64,000 bases of DNA from Pseudomonas sp. Tri1 (GTDB lineage Bacteria; Pseudomonadota; Gammaproteobacteria; Pseudomonadales; Pseudomonadaceae). The notes below the pieces were generated by a model. It searched no databases and was not told the origin of the DNA. It saw only the letters and a list, made by a program, of their open reading frames with translations. The stretch is from positions 5,496,501 to 5,560,500 of the forward strand of contig NZ_CP072913.1 of assembly GCF_017968885.1 (NCBI RefSeq). Direction: 5' to 3'. A program made the position numbers and the translations under genes. Every line of letters starts with the position of its first letter. The first letter of the stretch is position 1. Shown here one piece after another: positions 62,408 to 64,000 of this stretch.

Positions 62408-64000
<1,593 letters not shown>

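Overview
The window is a chromosomal segment of a Pseudomonas of the fluorescens type. This rests on the gene content (dauBAR arginine racemisation, a complete alginate operon, a Pseudomonas-order division and cell wall cluster), the high GC content, and many copies of the TGTGGGAGCGAGC(T/C)TGCTCGCGA intergenic REP repeat typical of that group. No rRNA, tRNA, CRISPR array, prophage, transposase or integrase gene was seen. The cut ends fall inside an amino-acid binding protein gene (left) and ftsI (right).

Layout. 1-7.4 kb: amino-acid and arginine metabolism (periplasmic binding protein, carboxylesterase, RNA helicase rhlB, dauB-dauA-dauR, and a second binding protein); from memory, this gene order matches the PA3858-PA3865 neighbourhood of P. 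aeruginosa. 7.7-8.9 kb: moaC-moaD-moaE for molybdopterin. 9.1-13.1 kb: a PIN-PhoH ATPase, a polysaccharide deacetylase-like protein with an altered metal site, and yaaA. 13.1-30.5 kb: an 0.8 kb AT-rich regulatory region followed by the alginate operon algD-alg8-alg44-algK-algE-algG-algX-algL-algI-algJ-algF-algA and a strong terminator. This encodes precursor supply (AlgA, AlgD), c-di-GMP-gated polymerisation and inner-membrane transfer (Alg8, Alg44), periplasmic scaffold, epimerisation and clearance (AlgK, AlgX, AlgG, AlgL), O-acetylation (AlgI, AlgJ, AlgF, AlgX) and export (AlgE). AlgC, also needed, is not here.

30.5-31.5 kb is a small AT-rich island with an unrecognised two-repeat Ig-like protein. 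31.5-33 kb: a small membrane protein and a short-chain dehydrogenase. 33-39.1 kb: an AaeXAB-like aromatic-acid efflux set with its own outer-membrane channel and a divergent LysR regulator. 39.1-45.9 kb: a small unknown protein, then an RND pump (adaptor plus permease) followed without a gap by a two-component system. 46.2-47.7 kb: a Cache-GGEEF diguanylate cyclase. 48-64 kb: the dcw cluster, all on the minus strand, transcribed ftsI-murE-murF-mraY-murD-ftsW-murG-murC-ddlB-ftsQ-ftsA-ftsZ-lpxC.

Most of the window is well-known biology. The points that merit a second look are: a REP element sitting in frame in the 5' end of algK; the AT-rich Ig-like gene and the perfect palindrome with divergent -35-like hexamers beside it; the deacetylase-like protein lacking metal ligands; the half-site array upstream of algD; hairpins and REP pairs that cut the alginate operon into segments; and a 180-bp inverted-repeat element downstream of lpxC. 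I did not find convincing evidence for a wholly new multi-gene system.
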